From: Lachnospiraceae bacterium UBA3692 | GTDB taxonomy: Bacteria > Bacillota > Clostridia > Lachnospirales > Lachnospiraceae | NCBI GenBank assembly: GCA_002372815.1 | Contig: DFIR01000010.1 | Coordinates: 1-25,148, forward strand | Direction of reading: 5' to 3' | Length of the DNA stretch: 25,148 nt | Part shown: in pieces, positions 1 to 6,931 of the stretch | Layout: each line of letters opens with the position of its first letter | Position numbering within the stretch: position 1 is the stretch's first letter | Program-made: the position numbers and the translations under genes | The notes under the pieces: generated by a model | The model's database searches: none | What the model was told of the DNA's origin: nothing | Seen by the model: only the letters and a program-made list of their open reading frames with translations

Positions 1-468
1 CCAATGTCATTAAGTTAAACAATATGGCAGTCCGAAGGTGATACGCTGGTGATGTGTGCCGCGTTATGCGAAAACCCCTCACATGCATGTCGCTTTCGCT
101 TTCAAATGCAGATGCCCTGGATCAAAGCGAGCGCTGCACAGTGACTTTCGCTTTCAAAGGAAAATGCCCCAGACAAAGCGAGTGCCGACCAGTGACTTTT
201 CACTTTCAAATGATAGTTTTCCAGACAGAAGCGAGTTCCGAGCACTGAAAATTCGCTTTTGAGAGAAGACCTAAGAAAGGAAGGCGAGTTAGCTCTAATA
301 AACACTCGCTTTCTCATATCCGGAATTACTTTCAAAGTGAAACCGCACGTCCGGAACTCGCTTTCGTTTAAACAATTCCTATTGAAAAGCGAAAACTACG
401 CTGAGAGAACCGAATCGATCCTTTTCCCACTGGATTCCGCAACGTGTCGCTTATCTAAATGACATTGG
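1..468. repeat. Inverted-repeat-bounded segment
   Basis: The first 17 bases and bases 452-468 are imperfect inverted copies of each other. The outer 11 bases (CCAATGTCATT at 1-11, AATGACATTGG at 458-468) are perfect and the next six match with two exceptions. The right copy runs straight into GGGACGGTTCT at 467-477, an end motif resembling those of REP/RAYT-type elements in Firmicutes (from memory). The left copy may continue beyond the window edge. The interior is less GC-rich than the neighbouring genes and contains the hairpin array. I see no credible protein gene in it. Confidence 0.5.
89..400. repeat. Six-unit, ~52-bp tandem hairpin array
   Basis: Six degenerate tandem units, each with a left arm TCGCTTT (near 96, 148, 200, 253, 307, 358) and a right arm AAAGCGA or a one-base variant (near 124, 175, 229, 281, 334, 386). 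Arm-to-arm spacing between units is 51-54 bp. Arms and spacing are conserved while the roughly 21-nt loops and the linkers vary. Units 1, 2 and 6 have perfect 7-bp arms. Units 4 and 5 need one G-U pair and unit 3 carries a mismatch. Right arms can also pair with the next unit's left arm (for example 281-289 with 304-312), so alternative folds exist. Overlapping ORFs here follow the repeat and are not credible genes. Confidence 0.7.
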
Positions 469-1133
469 GACGGTTCTCTGTGTGAGGTCTCTCCCATGAA
501 CATCCCTCCTGTATCCGCGAGAGCCACGGTTCACTTCACGGTGATGTACATAGACCTGCACGGCGAATCTGCCGGGCAATGACCAACTCGGGCCCCGCTC
601 TGACAGCGGGGCCCTCAGACATTGGGTCAACAAAATCCGCAGCCCGAAGCCGCGGATTATGACCCGGCAGATCCGCTGCGCAGATCAGGTACATCAAGCC
701 GCTCGTTCAAAAGTGTCTCTCACGGATACAGGACGGCTGTTCATACAGGCTCACACCGGAACCGTCTGTGCGGCCTTTCTCGGGTTCTGCGGCGATGCCC
801 TGTCCTCCGATCCCTACAGGGGCAGCAGCAGGGACGGCTCCCTGCTGTGAGCGCTGCAAAAATGACACCCTGCGGCCGGGAGAACTACTTTGAACGAGCA
901 GTTTGATACACCTGGCATGCACAGGGCGTCTGATGGGCTGAAGGCCGCGGCTTCGGGCTGCGGCCGGAATTGATCTACTGTCTGAGTTCACCGCTCATCA
1001 GAGCGGGGAACGAGTTGGATCATTGCCCATCAGGCGCTCCGTGCAGGTCTATGTGGATCTCTGCGAAGTGATCGTAGGTCTCACGGCTGCAGGGCGACAT
1101 TTTTGAAAAGAGGCTCACACAGAGAACCGTCCC
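467..1133. repeat. 667-bp imperfect palindrome (foldback element)
   Basis: The whole segment is a long inverted repeat centred on position 800. Paired blocks include 467-486 with 1114-1133 (20/20 bases), 548-563 with 1039-1054 (16/16), 637-655 with 945-963 (19/19) and 701-711 with 889-899 (11/11). Each pair of coordinates sums to about 1600, so the register is kept over some 330 bp per arm with few net indels. Similarity weakens near the centre. The ends carry GGGACGGTTCTCTGTGTGAG. Local hairpins also occur, notably a perfect 10-bp stem at 590-599/605-614. No transposase is encoded. Possible identities are a non-autonomous foldback/MITE-like element or a very large structured RNA. Confidence 0.75.
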
Positions 1134-1144
1134 CTGTGTGAGCC
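1112..1144 (-). terminator. pheT terminator with REP-like loop
   Basis: A perfect 11-bp stem (1112-1122 with 1134-1144) has an 11-nt loop carrying the ACGGTTCT motif. On the minus strand it lies just after the pheT stop and is followed by TCTTTT, so it looks like an intrinsic terminator for pheS-pheT. Its left half is also the right end of the 667-bp palindrome, so the element end and the terminator overlap. Confidence 0.7.
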
Positions 1145-1153
1145 CTGTATGTG

Positions 1154-3574
1154 TCAGCTTCTGAGTACGATGCCGTGCACGAATTCGAGCTTGCGAAGGA
1201 TCTTGGACATGCACTTGTCGATCTCCTCGCCGGTGAATTCCTGGTCCTCGGGGCGGAAGGTCACGGTGAAGGCCATGCTCTTCTTGTCCGCGGGGATCGG
1301 TGCGCCTTCGTAGATGTCGAAGAGCTTCACGTCGCGGATGTACTTGTTGGCGCCGCGGATCTCCTTCTCGACCTCGGCGCAGGTGATGGTGCGGTCCATG
1401 ATGAGCGCGATGTCGCGGGAGACTTCCGGGAACTTCGGCAGCGGCTCGAAGGAAGGCGTCCTGTCGTACCACTGGGACAACGTCTGCAGATCGATCTCCA
1501 GAAGGAAGAGATCTGTGCGGAGGTTCTTCTCCGCCGCGATGTCGTAGGCGAGCTTGCCCATCCAGCCGATGGACTGTCCTTCGCAGAGGATCTCCGCTGT
1601 CTGGTAAGGATGCAGGAACGGCTTCTGCGCGGCGCGGTATTCGAACGCGACGTGCAGCGTGTCCGCAAGGAGCTCCGCAGCACCTTTCAGGCTGAAGAAG
1701 TCCTCTTTCTGTCCGAAGAAAGCGATTACGAGGTGATCTCTCTCCTCCGGATAGTCAGTCAGCGGAAGAGACTTCGGCAGGAAGACCTTCGCTGTCTCGA
1801 AGAGCCTGCCCTCGAGGATGCCGTTCTTCTGGTTGCGGGAGACCGCGTTGATCATCGACGCGGCAAGCGTCGTGCGCATCAGGGACAGCTCCTCGCTGAT
1901 CGGGTTCAGGATGCGGATCGCGTTCCTCTCCGGCGCATCCGGGGCAAAACGCAGCATATCCAGATCGGAGGGCGAGAAGAAGGAGTAGTGCATGCACTCG
2001 TAGGCGCCCATGCCGCAGAGCACGTCCTTGATCTTCTTCTCGGTGCGCTGGCGGTGATCATAGCCGCCGGGCGTGACCTTCGCGCTGGGCAGGAAGGTCG
2101 GGACCAGGTGCTCGTAGCCGTACATACGGATGACTTCCTCGGCCACATCCTGATAGGACTCCATGTCCTCGCGGTAGGCAGGGATCTGCAGTGTCAGGGT
2201 GTCGCCGTCGATCGCGGGATCCATGGAGAGACCCGCAAGGATGCGCAGCACATCCTCCTGCGGCACTTCGATACCGAGCACGCCGTTCACGCGGGCGAGG
2301 GACACCGTCATCGGGTGCGGCTCCACGCTGTTGCCGGTGTTGATGTCGAAGTGGGTCGCGGAGACCTTACCGCAGCCAAGCTCCTCGACGAGGTGCAGGG
2401 CGCGCTTCATCGCCATCACGGTCGTGTACTCATCCACGCCTTTTTCAAAGCGGGCGCTGGAGTCGGTGCGCTTGCCGACGCCGCGGGAAGTGCGGCGGAT
2501 GTTGTCGCGCGCGAACTTGGCCGACTCGAACATGACCGCTTCCGTGCTGTCGAGGATCTCGGAATTGAGGCCGCCCATGACGCCTGCCAGCGCGACCGGC
2601 TTCTCGTGGTCGCAGATGACCAGGTTCGTGGGATTCAGCGTGTACTCCTGCTCATCCAGTGTCTGGATCTTCTCGCCCTCGCGCGCCGTGCGCACGCAGA
2701 TCTCGCCGCCCTGGAGGTAGCTGTAATCGAAGGCGTGCATCGGCTGTCCGAGTTCCATCAGGATGTAGTTGGTGATGTCCACGATGTTGGAGATCGCCTG
2801 CAGGCCGACCAGCGAGAGACGTCTCTTCATCCACGCCGGGGACTCCCCGATCTTCACATCATAGATATAGTGGCCGATATAGCGGGGGCACAGCTCCGGC
2901 GCCTCCACCGTGATGCGGAAGTCGTCCAGCGTCTTCTCCGTCGGATGGAAGTCGAGGGCGGGGGTCTTCAGGGGCTTGCCAAGGACAGCCGCCACTTCGC
3001 GGGCGATGCCGAAGATGCTCTGGCAGTCCGGACGGTTGGCGGTGATGGCGATGTCGAAGAGCCAGTCATCCAGCCCGAGGATCGGCTTCACGTCCGCGCC
3101 GGGCTCCGCATCCGCCGGAAGGACCAGCAGGCCGTCATAGCCGGCACCGGGGAACATGTCCTCGGAGACGCCGAGCTCCATGCCGGAGCACAGCATGCCG
3201 TGGGACTCGTAGCCGCGGAGCTTGCCCTTCTTGATGGTCATGGTGCCTTCCACGGCCGTGCGCTCGCGGTTGGTCGCGTAGACCGTCGCGCCGACGAGAG
3301 CCGCCGGGAACTTGCCGCCCGCGGCGACATTGTCCGCGCCGCAGCAGATCTGGAAGGTGCCGTGCGCGCCGCAGTTGACCGTGCAGACGTGCAGGTGCGT
3401 CTCCGGGATCGGCTCACAGGTCTCAACGAGACCCACGACGACGCCCTGGATGTCCGCGCCGACTTCTTTCAGCTCCTCCACCTCGAAACCACAGGAAAAC
3501 AGCTTGTCCTGCAGCTCCTGGGGGGTGCAGTCGATATCCACATATTCTTTTAACCAGCTGAGTGGTGCGATCAT
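1154..3574 (-). CDS. pheT: Phenylalanine--tRNA ligase beta subunit
   Basis: The beta chain of the (alpha-beta)2 phenylalanyl-tRNA synthetase, which charges tRNA-Phe in the cytoplasm and edits mischarged Tyr-tRNA-Phe. The 806-aa product has normal length for bacterial PheT. It opens with the family start MIAPLSWLKEYVDI, followed by an EMAP-type tRNA-binding domain (about residues 40-155), the B3/B4 editing domain (about 210-400), a B5 domain (about 405-475) and a C-terminal FDX-ACB anticodon-binding domain (FPEVSRDIALIMDR onward). The ATG has a GGAGG site 8 nt upstream. It lies 18 nt after pheS and shares its T-box-controlled transcript. A long open frame on the opposite strand is a GC-rich codon shadow. 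Confidence 0.98.
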   Translation of the reverse strand: MIAPLSWLKEYVDIDCTPQELQDKLFSCGFEVEELKEVGADIQGVVVGLVETCEPIPETHLHVCTVNCGAHGTFQICCGADNVAAGGKFPAALVGATVYATNRERTAVEGTMTIKKGKLRGYESHGMLCSGMELGVSEDMFPGAGYDGLLVLPADAEPGADVKPILGLDDWLFDIAITANRPDCQSIFGIAREVAAVLGKPLKTPALDFHPTEKTLDDFRITVEAPELCPRYIGHYIYDVKIGESPAWMKRRLSLVGLQAISNIVDITNYILMELGQPMHAFDYSYLQGGEICVRTAREGEKIQTLDEQEYTLNPTNLVICDHEKPVALAGVMGGLNSEILDSTEAVMFESAKFARDNIRRTSRGVGKRTDSSARFEKGVDEYTTVMAMKRALHLVEELGCGKVSATHFDINTGNSVEPHPMTVSLARVNGVLGIEVPQEDVLRILAGLSMDPAIDGDTLTLQIPAYREDMESYQDVAEEVIRMYGYEHLVPTFLPSAKVTPGGYDHRQRTEKKIKDVLCGMGAYECMHYSFFSPSDLDMLRFAPDAPERNAIRILNPISEELSLMRTTLAASMINAVSRNQKNGILEGRLFETAKVFLPKSLPLTDYPEERDHLVIAFFGQKEDFFSLKGAAELLADTLHVAFEYRAAQKPFLHPYQTAEILCEGQSIGWMGKLAYDIAAEKNLRTDLFLLEIDLQTLSQWYDRTPSFEPLPKFPEVSRDIALIMDRTITCAEVEKEIRGANKYIRDVKLFDIYEGAPIPADKKSMAFTVTFRPEDQEFTGEEIDKCMSKILRKLEFVHGIVLRS

Positions 3575-3592
3575 ATCTATTTCCTCCCGTCC

Positions 3593-4618
3593 TTACATGT
3601 CATCGATCTGATCCAGCACCCGCAGGTCGGATTCAAACAGAAGCTTGATGTTGTTGATGCCGTACTTGAGCATCGCCGCGCGCTCGATGCCGATGCCGAA
3701 AGCGAAGCCGCTGTAGACGTCGGAATCGATGCCGCAGTTCTCGAGGACCTTCTTATTGACGACACCGGCGCCGAGGATCTCGATCCAGCCGGTCCCCTTG
3801 CAGAGCTTGCAGCCCTTGCCGCCGCAGGCGAAGCAGCTCACGTCCACTTCCACGCTGGGCTCGGTGAAGGGGAAGAAAGAGGGTCTCAGGCGCGTGTGCG
3901 TCCCCTCGCCGTAGATCTGCTGCACGAACTCATCCAGCATGCCCTGCAGGTCGCAGAGGGTGATGCCCTTGTCGACGACCAGGCCTTCCATCTGGCTGAA
4001 CATCGGGGAGTGCGTCGCGTCGTCATCCGAGCGGAACACCTTGCCGGGGGAGAGGATCTTGATCGGGGGCTTCTCCTGCTCCATGACGTGGATCTGGCCG
4101 GCCGAAGTCTGCGTGCGCAGCAGGAACTCCGGAGACAGATAGAACGTGTCCTGCATATCGCGCGCAGGGTGGTCCATCGGCGTGTTCAGGGCGGTGAAAT
4201 TGTAGTAGTCATTCTCGATCTCCGATCCCTCGTAGATCTCGAAGCCCATGCCGGCGAAGACGTTGACCATCTGCTCCTTCATCTGGGTGATGGGGTGGAG
4301 CTTGCCGCGCTTGATCTCTTTGCCGGGGACCGTAACGTCGATCTTCTCGCGCTCGTAGCGGCGCTGCAGTTCCGCAGCCCTCGCTTTGGATTCCATCTCG
4401 GTCAGCTGCTCCAGGACCCAGTCCTTCAGCGCGTTGACGCCCTGGCCGAACGCCGCCTTGTCTTCCTTGGGGATGCTCCGCATCTCCTTCATCAGCGCGT
4501 TCACCTTGCCGATCTTCCTGTCCAGATACGCCTTGCGCAGTTCGTAAATGCTCTGGGAGTCCACTCTCTCCTTCGCTTCCTCCAGGAACTGCTGCCGGAT
4601 CTCTTCGAATCTGTTCAC
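3593..4618 (-). CDS. pheS: Phenylalanine--tRNA ligase alpha subunit
   Basis: The catalytic alpha chain of PheRS, which forms phenylalanyl-adenylate and transfers Phe to tRNA-Phe. It has 341 aa, typical of the family. An N-terminal coiled-coil arm (about residues 1-95) precedes the class II synthetase core. Visible signatures are the motif 2 region HPARDMQDTFYLS (150-162), RPSFFPFTEPSVEVD (245-259), the paired CxxC segment (C262, C265, C270, C273) and motif 3 GFAFGIGIERAAMLKYG (304-320). The start is GTG at 4616-4618, chosen because the family N-terminus begins there and an AGGTGA-like ribosome site lies just upstream. It is first in the pheS-pheT operon, downstream of a Phe T-box. Confidence 0.98.
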   Translation of the reverse strand: MNRFEEIRQQFLEEAKERVDSQSIYELRKAYLDRKIGKVNALMKEMRSIPKEDKAAFGQGVNALKDWVLEQLTEMESKARAAELQRRYEREKIDVTVPGKEIKRGKLHPITQMKEQMVNVFAGMGFEIYEGSEIENDYYNFTALNTPMDHPARDMQDTFYLSPEFLLRTQTSAGQIHVMEQEKPPIKILSPGKVFRSDDDATHSPMFSQMEGLVVDKGITLCDLQGMLDEFVQQIYGEGTHTRLRPSFFPFTEPSVEVDVSCFACGGKGCKLCKGTGWIEILGAGVVNKKVLENCGIDSDVYSGFAFGIGIERAAMLKYGINNIKLLFESDLRVLDQIDDM

Positions 4619-4670
4619 TCCTGTTCACCTCGCCTTTCCGGTTATTTACTGTTTGATTACGTCTGTGCGA

Positions 4671-4727
4671 CCATCCAAGCATATGTCAGCCTGAGAGCAA
4701 GCTCTCGCCGCCCATATGCCTGGACGG
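4671..4727 (-). other. Two-tier hairpin in pheS 5' leader
   Basis: Arms 4671-4685 and 4713-4727 pair over 15 positions (13 Watson-Crick; the other two can be G-U on the mRNA). Inside them is a second perfect hairpin, GAGAGC-AA-GCTCTC (4693-4706). It lies between the T-box terminator and the pheS ribosome site and has no U-tract, so it is not an obvious second terminator. An mRNA-stabilising or processing role is possible. Confidence 0.55.
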
Positions 4728-4754
4728 CTGCGCATGGCTCATTGCTTCGCGCAC

Positions 4755-4794
4755 AAAAACACCCGTCCCACATCCTACGACATGGGACGGGTGT
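4755..4794 (-). terminator. T-box regulated intrinsic terminator
   Basis: Perfect 12-bp stem (4759-4770 with 4783-4794), followed on the minus strand by a TTTTTG run. It directly follows the T-box sequence and is the regulated terminator of the pheST leader. Confidence 0.9.
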
Positions 4795-5035
4795 CATCAT
4801 TCACTCGATCACCCGCGGTACCACCCACATTCAGGCAGACCCGCAGATCCGGGCCTTCCGCCTGCACTCATCTTGCTGTGTGCCGCAATCGCATCCGCTT
4901 CCGGAGCTGCTGCCCCTCCGCGGACCGGACTCCCATGCTGAAATTCACGCTCCGCTTCCCTGCCCGTCTTCCAGCCGGTGAACGGGCTCTCTGTCAGGTA
5001 CCCTGCAGCGCTACTTACACATGATCAGCGTCCCC
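4755..5035 (-). promoter_or_regulatory. T-box leader (Phe) of pheS-pheT
   Basis: A T-box riboswitch that senses uncharged tRNA-Phe and prevents transcription termination before pheST. The hallmark is the antiterminator T-box GGGTGGTACCGCGGGT (minus strand of 4811-4826), followed by a strong terminator. Upstream, the stem I segment contains an AGAGAG motif and a GGCTGGAAG segment (about 4966-4992). The likely specifier is UUC (Phe) within GAATTTCAGC, at 4940-4942. The specifier assignment comes from position and the downstream genes, not from a fold calculation. The leader fills the gap between the ACT gene and pheS. Confidence 0.93.
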
Positions 5036-5038
5036 GCT

Positions 5039-5068
5039 ATTTTACGGCGAAAACAGCGGATTTGTCAA
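5039..5068 (-). promoter_or_regulatory. pheST promoter
   Basis: TTGACA (minus strand of 5063-5068), an 18-bp spacer, then TAAAAT (5039-5044). It lies 6 bp past the ACT gene stop and just upstream of the T-box leader, so pheST has its own sigma-A-type promoter. Read-through from the upstream operon may add to it. Confidence 0.75.
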
Positions 5069-5074
5069 TCATTC

Positions 5075-5512
5075 TTATTTGAACAGCTCCTCCATCTCGT
5101 CCTGGCAGATCGGACGGATCCCCGCCTGCAGCAGGATGTCCGCCGCGGCCTTCGCGTCGGCGACGCGCAGGATCATGAAGGCGCTGCCGGGCTTCTTGGC
5201 CAGGAATGCGTACGTGTACTCGAGATTGACGCCGCCGTCACCCAGGATCGTGAGCATCTTCACGAGCGCGCCGGGCTTGTCCGGGATCTCGACCGCCAGG
5301 ACGGGCGTCATCGAGCAGATGTAGCCGTTCTCCTTGAGGGTCTGGATCGTAGCATAGGCGTCGTCAACGATCACGCGCACGATGCCGAAGTCCTCGTTCT
5401 CCGCGAGCGACAGAGCGCGCAGGTCAATATTGGCCTTCTCCAGGACTTTGGTGAACTCGGCGAGCATGCCGGGGCGGTTTTCCAGAAACACAGAGATCTG
5501 CTTCACAGTCAT
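5075..5512 (-). CDS. Tandem ACT-domain protein
   Basis: A 145-aa cytoplasmic protein made of two ACT ligand-binding domains: the first begins MTVKQISVFLENRPGMLAEF (about 1-65), the second VLAVEIPDKPGALVKML (about 70-140). ACT pairs usually bind amino acids and regulate a partner enzyme. Small two-ACT proteins are commonly found beside phenylacetate-CoA ligase genes in anaerobes. The start at 5512 was chosen for its AAGGAGG site and family N-terminus; the open frame continues upstream only as a shadow of paaK. It follows paaK by 74 nt, probably in the same operon. The ligand is not evident from sequence; an aromatic amino acid or aromatic acid is plausible from the neighbours. Confidence 0.88.
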   Translation of the reverse strand: MTVKQISVFLENRPGMLAEFTKVLEKANIDLRALSLAENEDFGIVRVIVDDAYATIQTLKENGYICSMTPVLAVEIPDKPGALVKMLTILGDGGVNLEYTYAFLAKKPGSAFMILRVADAKAAADILLQAGIRPICQDEMEELFK

Positions 5513-5586
5513 GGCCTTTTCCTCCTTATCCGTACGTTGTGATCTATACACTGTCTCCTTCTTGTCAGCAGCATTTGCGGCTGCGG

Positions 5587-6894
5587 TCAGCCCTTGTAAA
5601 GTCCCCGCTTGTCGATGACGCGCTTCGCCTTGCCTTCGCTGCGCTCGATCGATTTCGGGGCGACGAGCCGGACATCGCACTTGATGCCGAGCATCGCCTT
5701 GAGGTCCGCGACGAGCGCCTTCTCCCGGGCGGTGACTTCCTTCAGGGAGTCGGAGAACATCTCGCTCGTCATCTCGACCTGGACCTCGATATTGTCCGTG
5801 TGCTTCTCGCGCGTGACGATGATCTGGTAGTTGGCCGGGTAGCCGTTGTTGAGGAGCACCGTCTCGATCTGGGACGGGAATACATTGACGCCCTTGACGA
5901 TCAGCATGTCGTCGCTGCGGCCCAGCGGCTTGGTCATGCGCACGAACGTGCGGCCGCAGGCGCATTTCTCCCGGTTCAGGATGCAGATATCCTTCGTGCG
6001 GTAGCGGATCAGCGGGAAGGCCTCCTTGGTGATGCTGGTGAAGACCAGCTCGCCCTTCTCCCCGTCCGGCAGGACCTCTCCGGTCACGGGATCGATGATC
6101 TCCGCGATGAAGTTGTCCTCGTTGATGTGCATGCCGTTCTGCTCGGAGCACTCGTACGCGACGCCGGGCCCGGAGATCTCCGTCAGGCCGTAGATATCGT
6201 AGGCCCTGATCCCCAGCTTCTCCTCGATCTCGCGGCGCATCTCCTCCGTCCAGGCCTCCGCGCCGAAAATGCCGGCCTTCAGGCGGATCTGGTCCCGCAG
6301 CCCGCGCTCACAGATCGTCTCCGCGAGATAGGCGGCGTAGGAAGGCGTGCAGCACAGCACGGTCGCGCCGAGGTCCGTCATGAACTGGATCTGCCGGTCC
6401 GTATTGCCCGAGGACATCGGAAGGGTCAGGGAACCAAGCTTGTGCGAGCCGCCGTGCAGGCCTGCGCCTCCCGTGAAGAGACCGTAGCCGTAGCACACCT
6501 GCACCACGTCCTCTTTCGTCGCACCTGCCGCTGCAAGCGCTCTGGCGCAGCACTCCTCCCACATGTCGACATCGTTCTGCGTGTAGTACGCGACGACGCG
6601 GCGTCCGGTGGTCCCGCTGGTGGAGTGGATGCGGACGCAGTCCGAGACCGGTCTGGCCAGCAGTCCGTCCGGATACTGGCTGCGAAGGTCCTCTTTGCTG
6701 AGAAAAGGCAGCAGATGCAGGTCCGCTGTCCCGTGGATGTCGTCCGGGGACACGCCGGCCGCATCCATTTTCTTACGGTAGTAAGGCACGTCCCGGTAGA
6801 CACGGCGGACCGTCTCCACGAGGCGCTGATCCTGGAGTTTCGTGAGTTCCTCTCTGGAAGCTGTTTCGACTTCCGGGGCAAAATAGTGCTGCAT
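5587..6894 (-). CDS. paaK: Phenylacetate--CoA ligase family protein
   Basis: An adenylate-forming enzyme expected to activate phenylacetate or a similar aryl acid to its CoA thioester using ATP. The 435-aa product has the family length. Visible motifs: the AMP-binding P-loop STSGTTGRR (91-99), YGLTE (235-239), the acidic RYRTKD core (297-302), a CACGR metal-like turn (311-315) and the PaaK C-terminal KGVNVFPSQIE (334-344). The start at 6894 has a GGAGGG site; a longer frame to 6954 would overlap dnaB and lacks family similarity. It lies 37 nt after dnaB and before the ACT gene. Fermenters often use such paralogs with 2-oxoacid:ferredoxin oxidoreductases for aromatic amino acids, but none is present here, so the exact substrate is uncertain. 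Confidence 0.9.
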   Translation of the reverse strand: MQHYFAPEVETASREELTKLQDQRLVETVRRVYRDVPYYRKKMDAAGVSPDDIHGTADLHLLPFLSKEDLRSQYPDGLLARPVSDCVRIHSTSGTTGRRVVAYYTQNDVDMWEECCARALAAAGATKEDVVQVCYGYGLFTGGAGLHGGSHKLGSLTLPMSSGNTDRQIQFMTDLGATVLCCTPSYAAYLAETICERGLRDQIRLKAGIFGAEAWTEEMRREIEEKLGIRAYDIYGLTEISGPGVAYECSEQNGMHINEDNFIAEIIDPVTGEVLPDGEKGELVFTSITKEAFPLIRYRTKDICILNREKCACGRTFVRMTKPLGRSDDMLIVKGVNVFPSQIETVLLNNGYPANYQIIVTREKHTDNIEVQVEMTSEMFSDSLKEVTAREKALVADLKAMLGIKCDVRLVAPKSIERSEGKAKRVIDKRGLYKG

Positions 6895-6931
6895 GCCTGG
6901 AATCCCTCCTGTTGTTCCTCTCTCGTATGAC

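Noticed and set aside
54..335. Overlapping ORFs inside the hairpin array
   Set aside because: Frames overlap on both strands, follow the repeat period, and have no clear ribosome site or family resemblance.
89..400. CRISPR array
   Set aside because: Conserved parts are two short arms separated by variable sequence, not 23-40 bp direct repeats, and no cas gene is present.
1020..1472. 150-aa minus-strand ORF reading out of pheT
   Set aside because: It is an out-of-frame shadow of pheT that continues through the terminator hairpin. Only its last 26 codons match a palindrome mini-ORF.
1151..3553. 800-codon open frame on the plus strand opposite pheT
   Set aside because: It mirrors a certain gene. 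GC-rich third positions remove stops from the antisense frame; it has no ribosome site and no recognisable domain. The same applies to 3896-4981, 5539-6930, 6893-8359 and 8692-11181.
4716..5024. Plus-strand ORF opposite the T-box
   Set aside because: The region is fully explained by the T-box leader on the other strand; no ribosome site or known domain.
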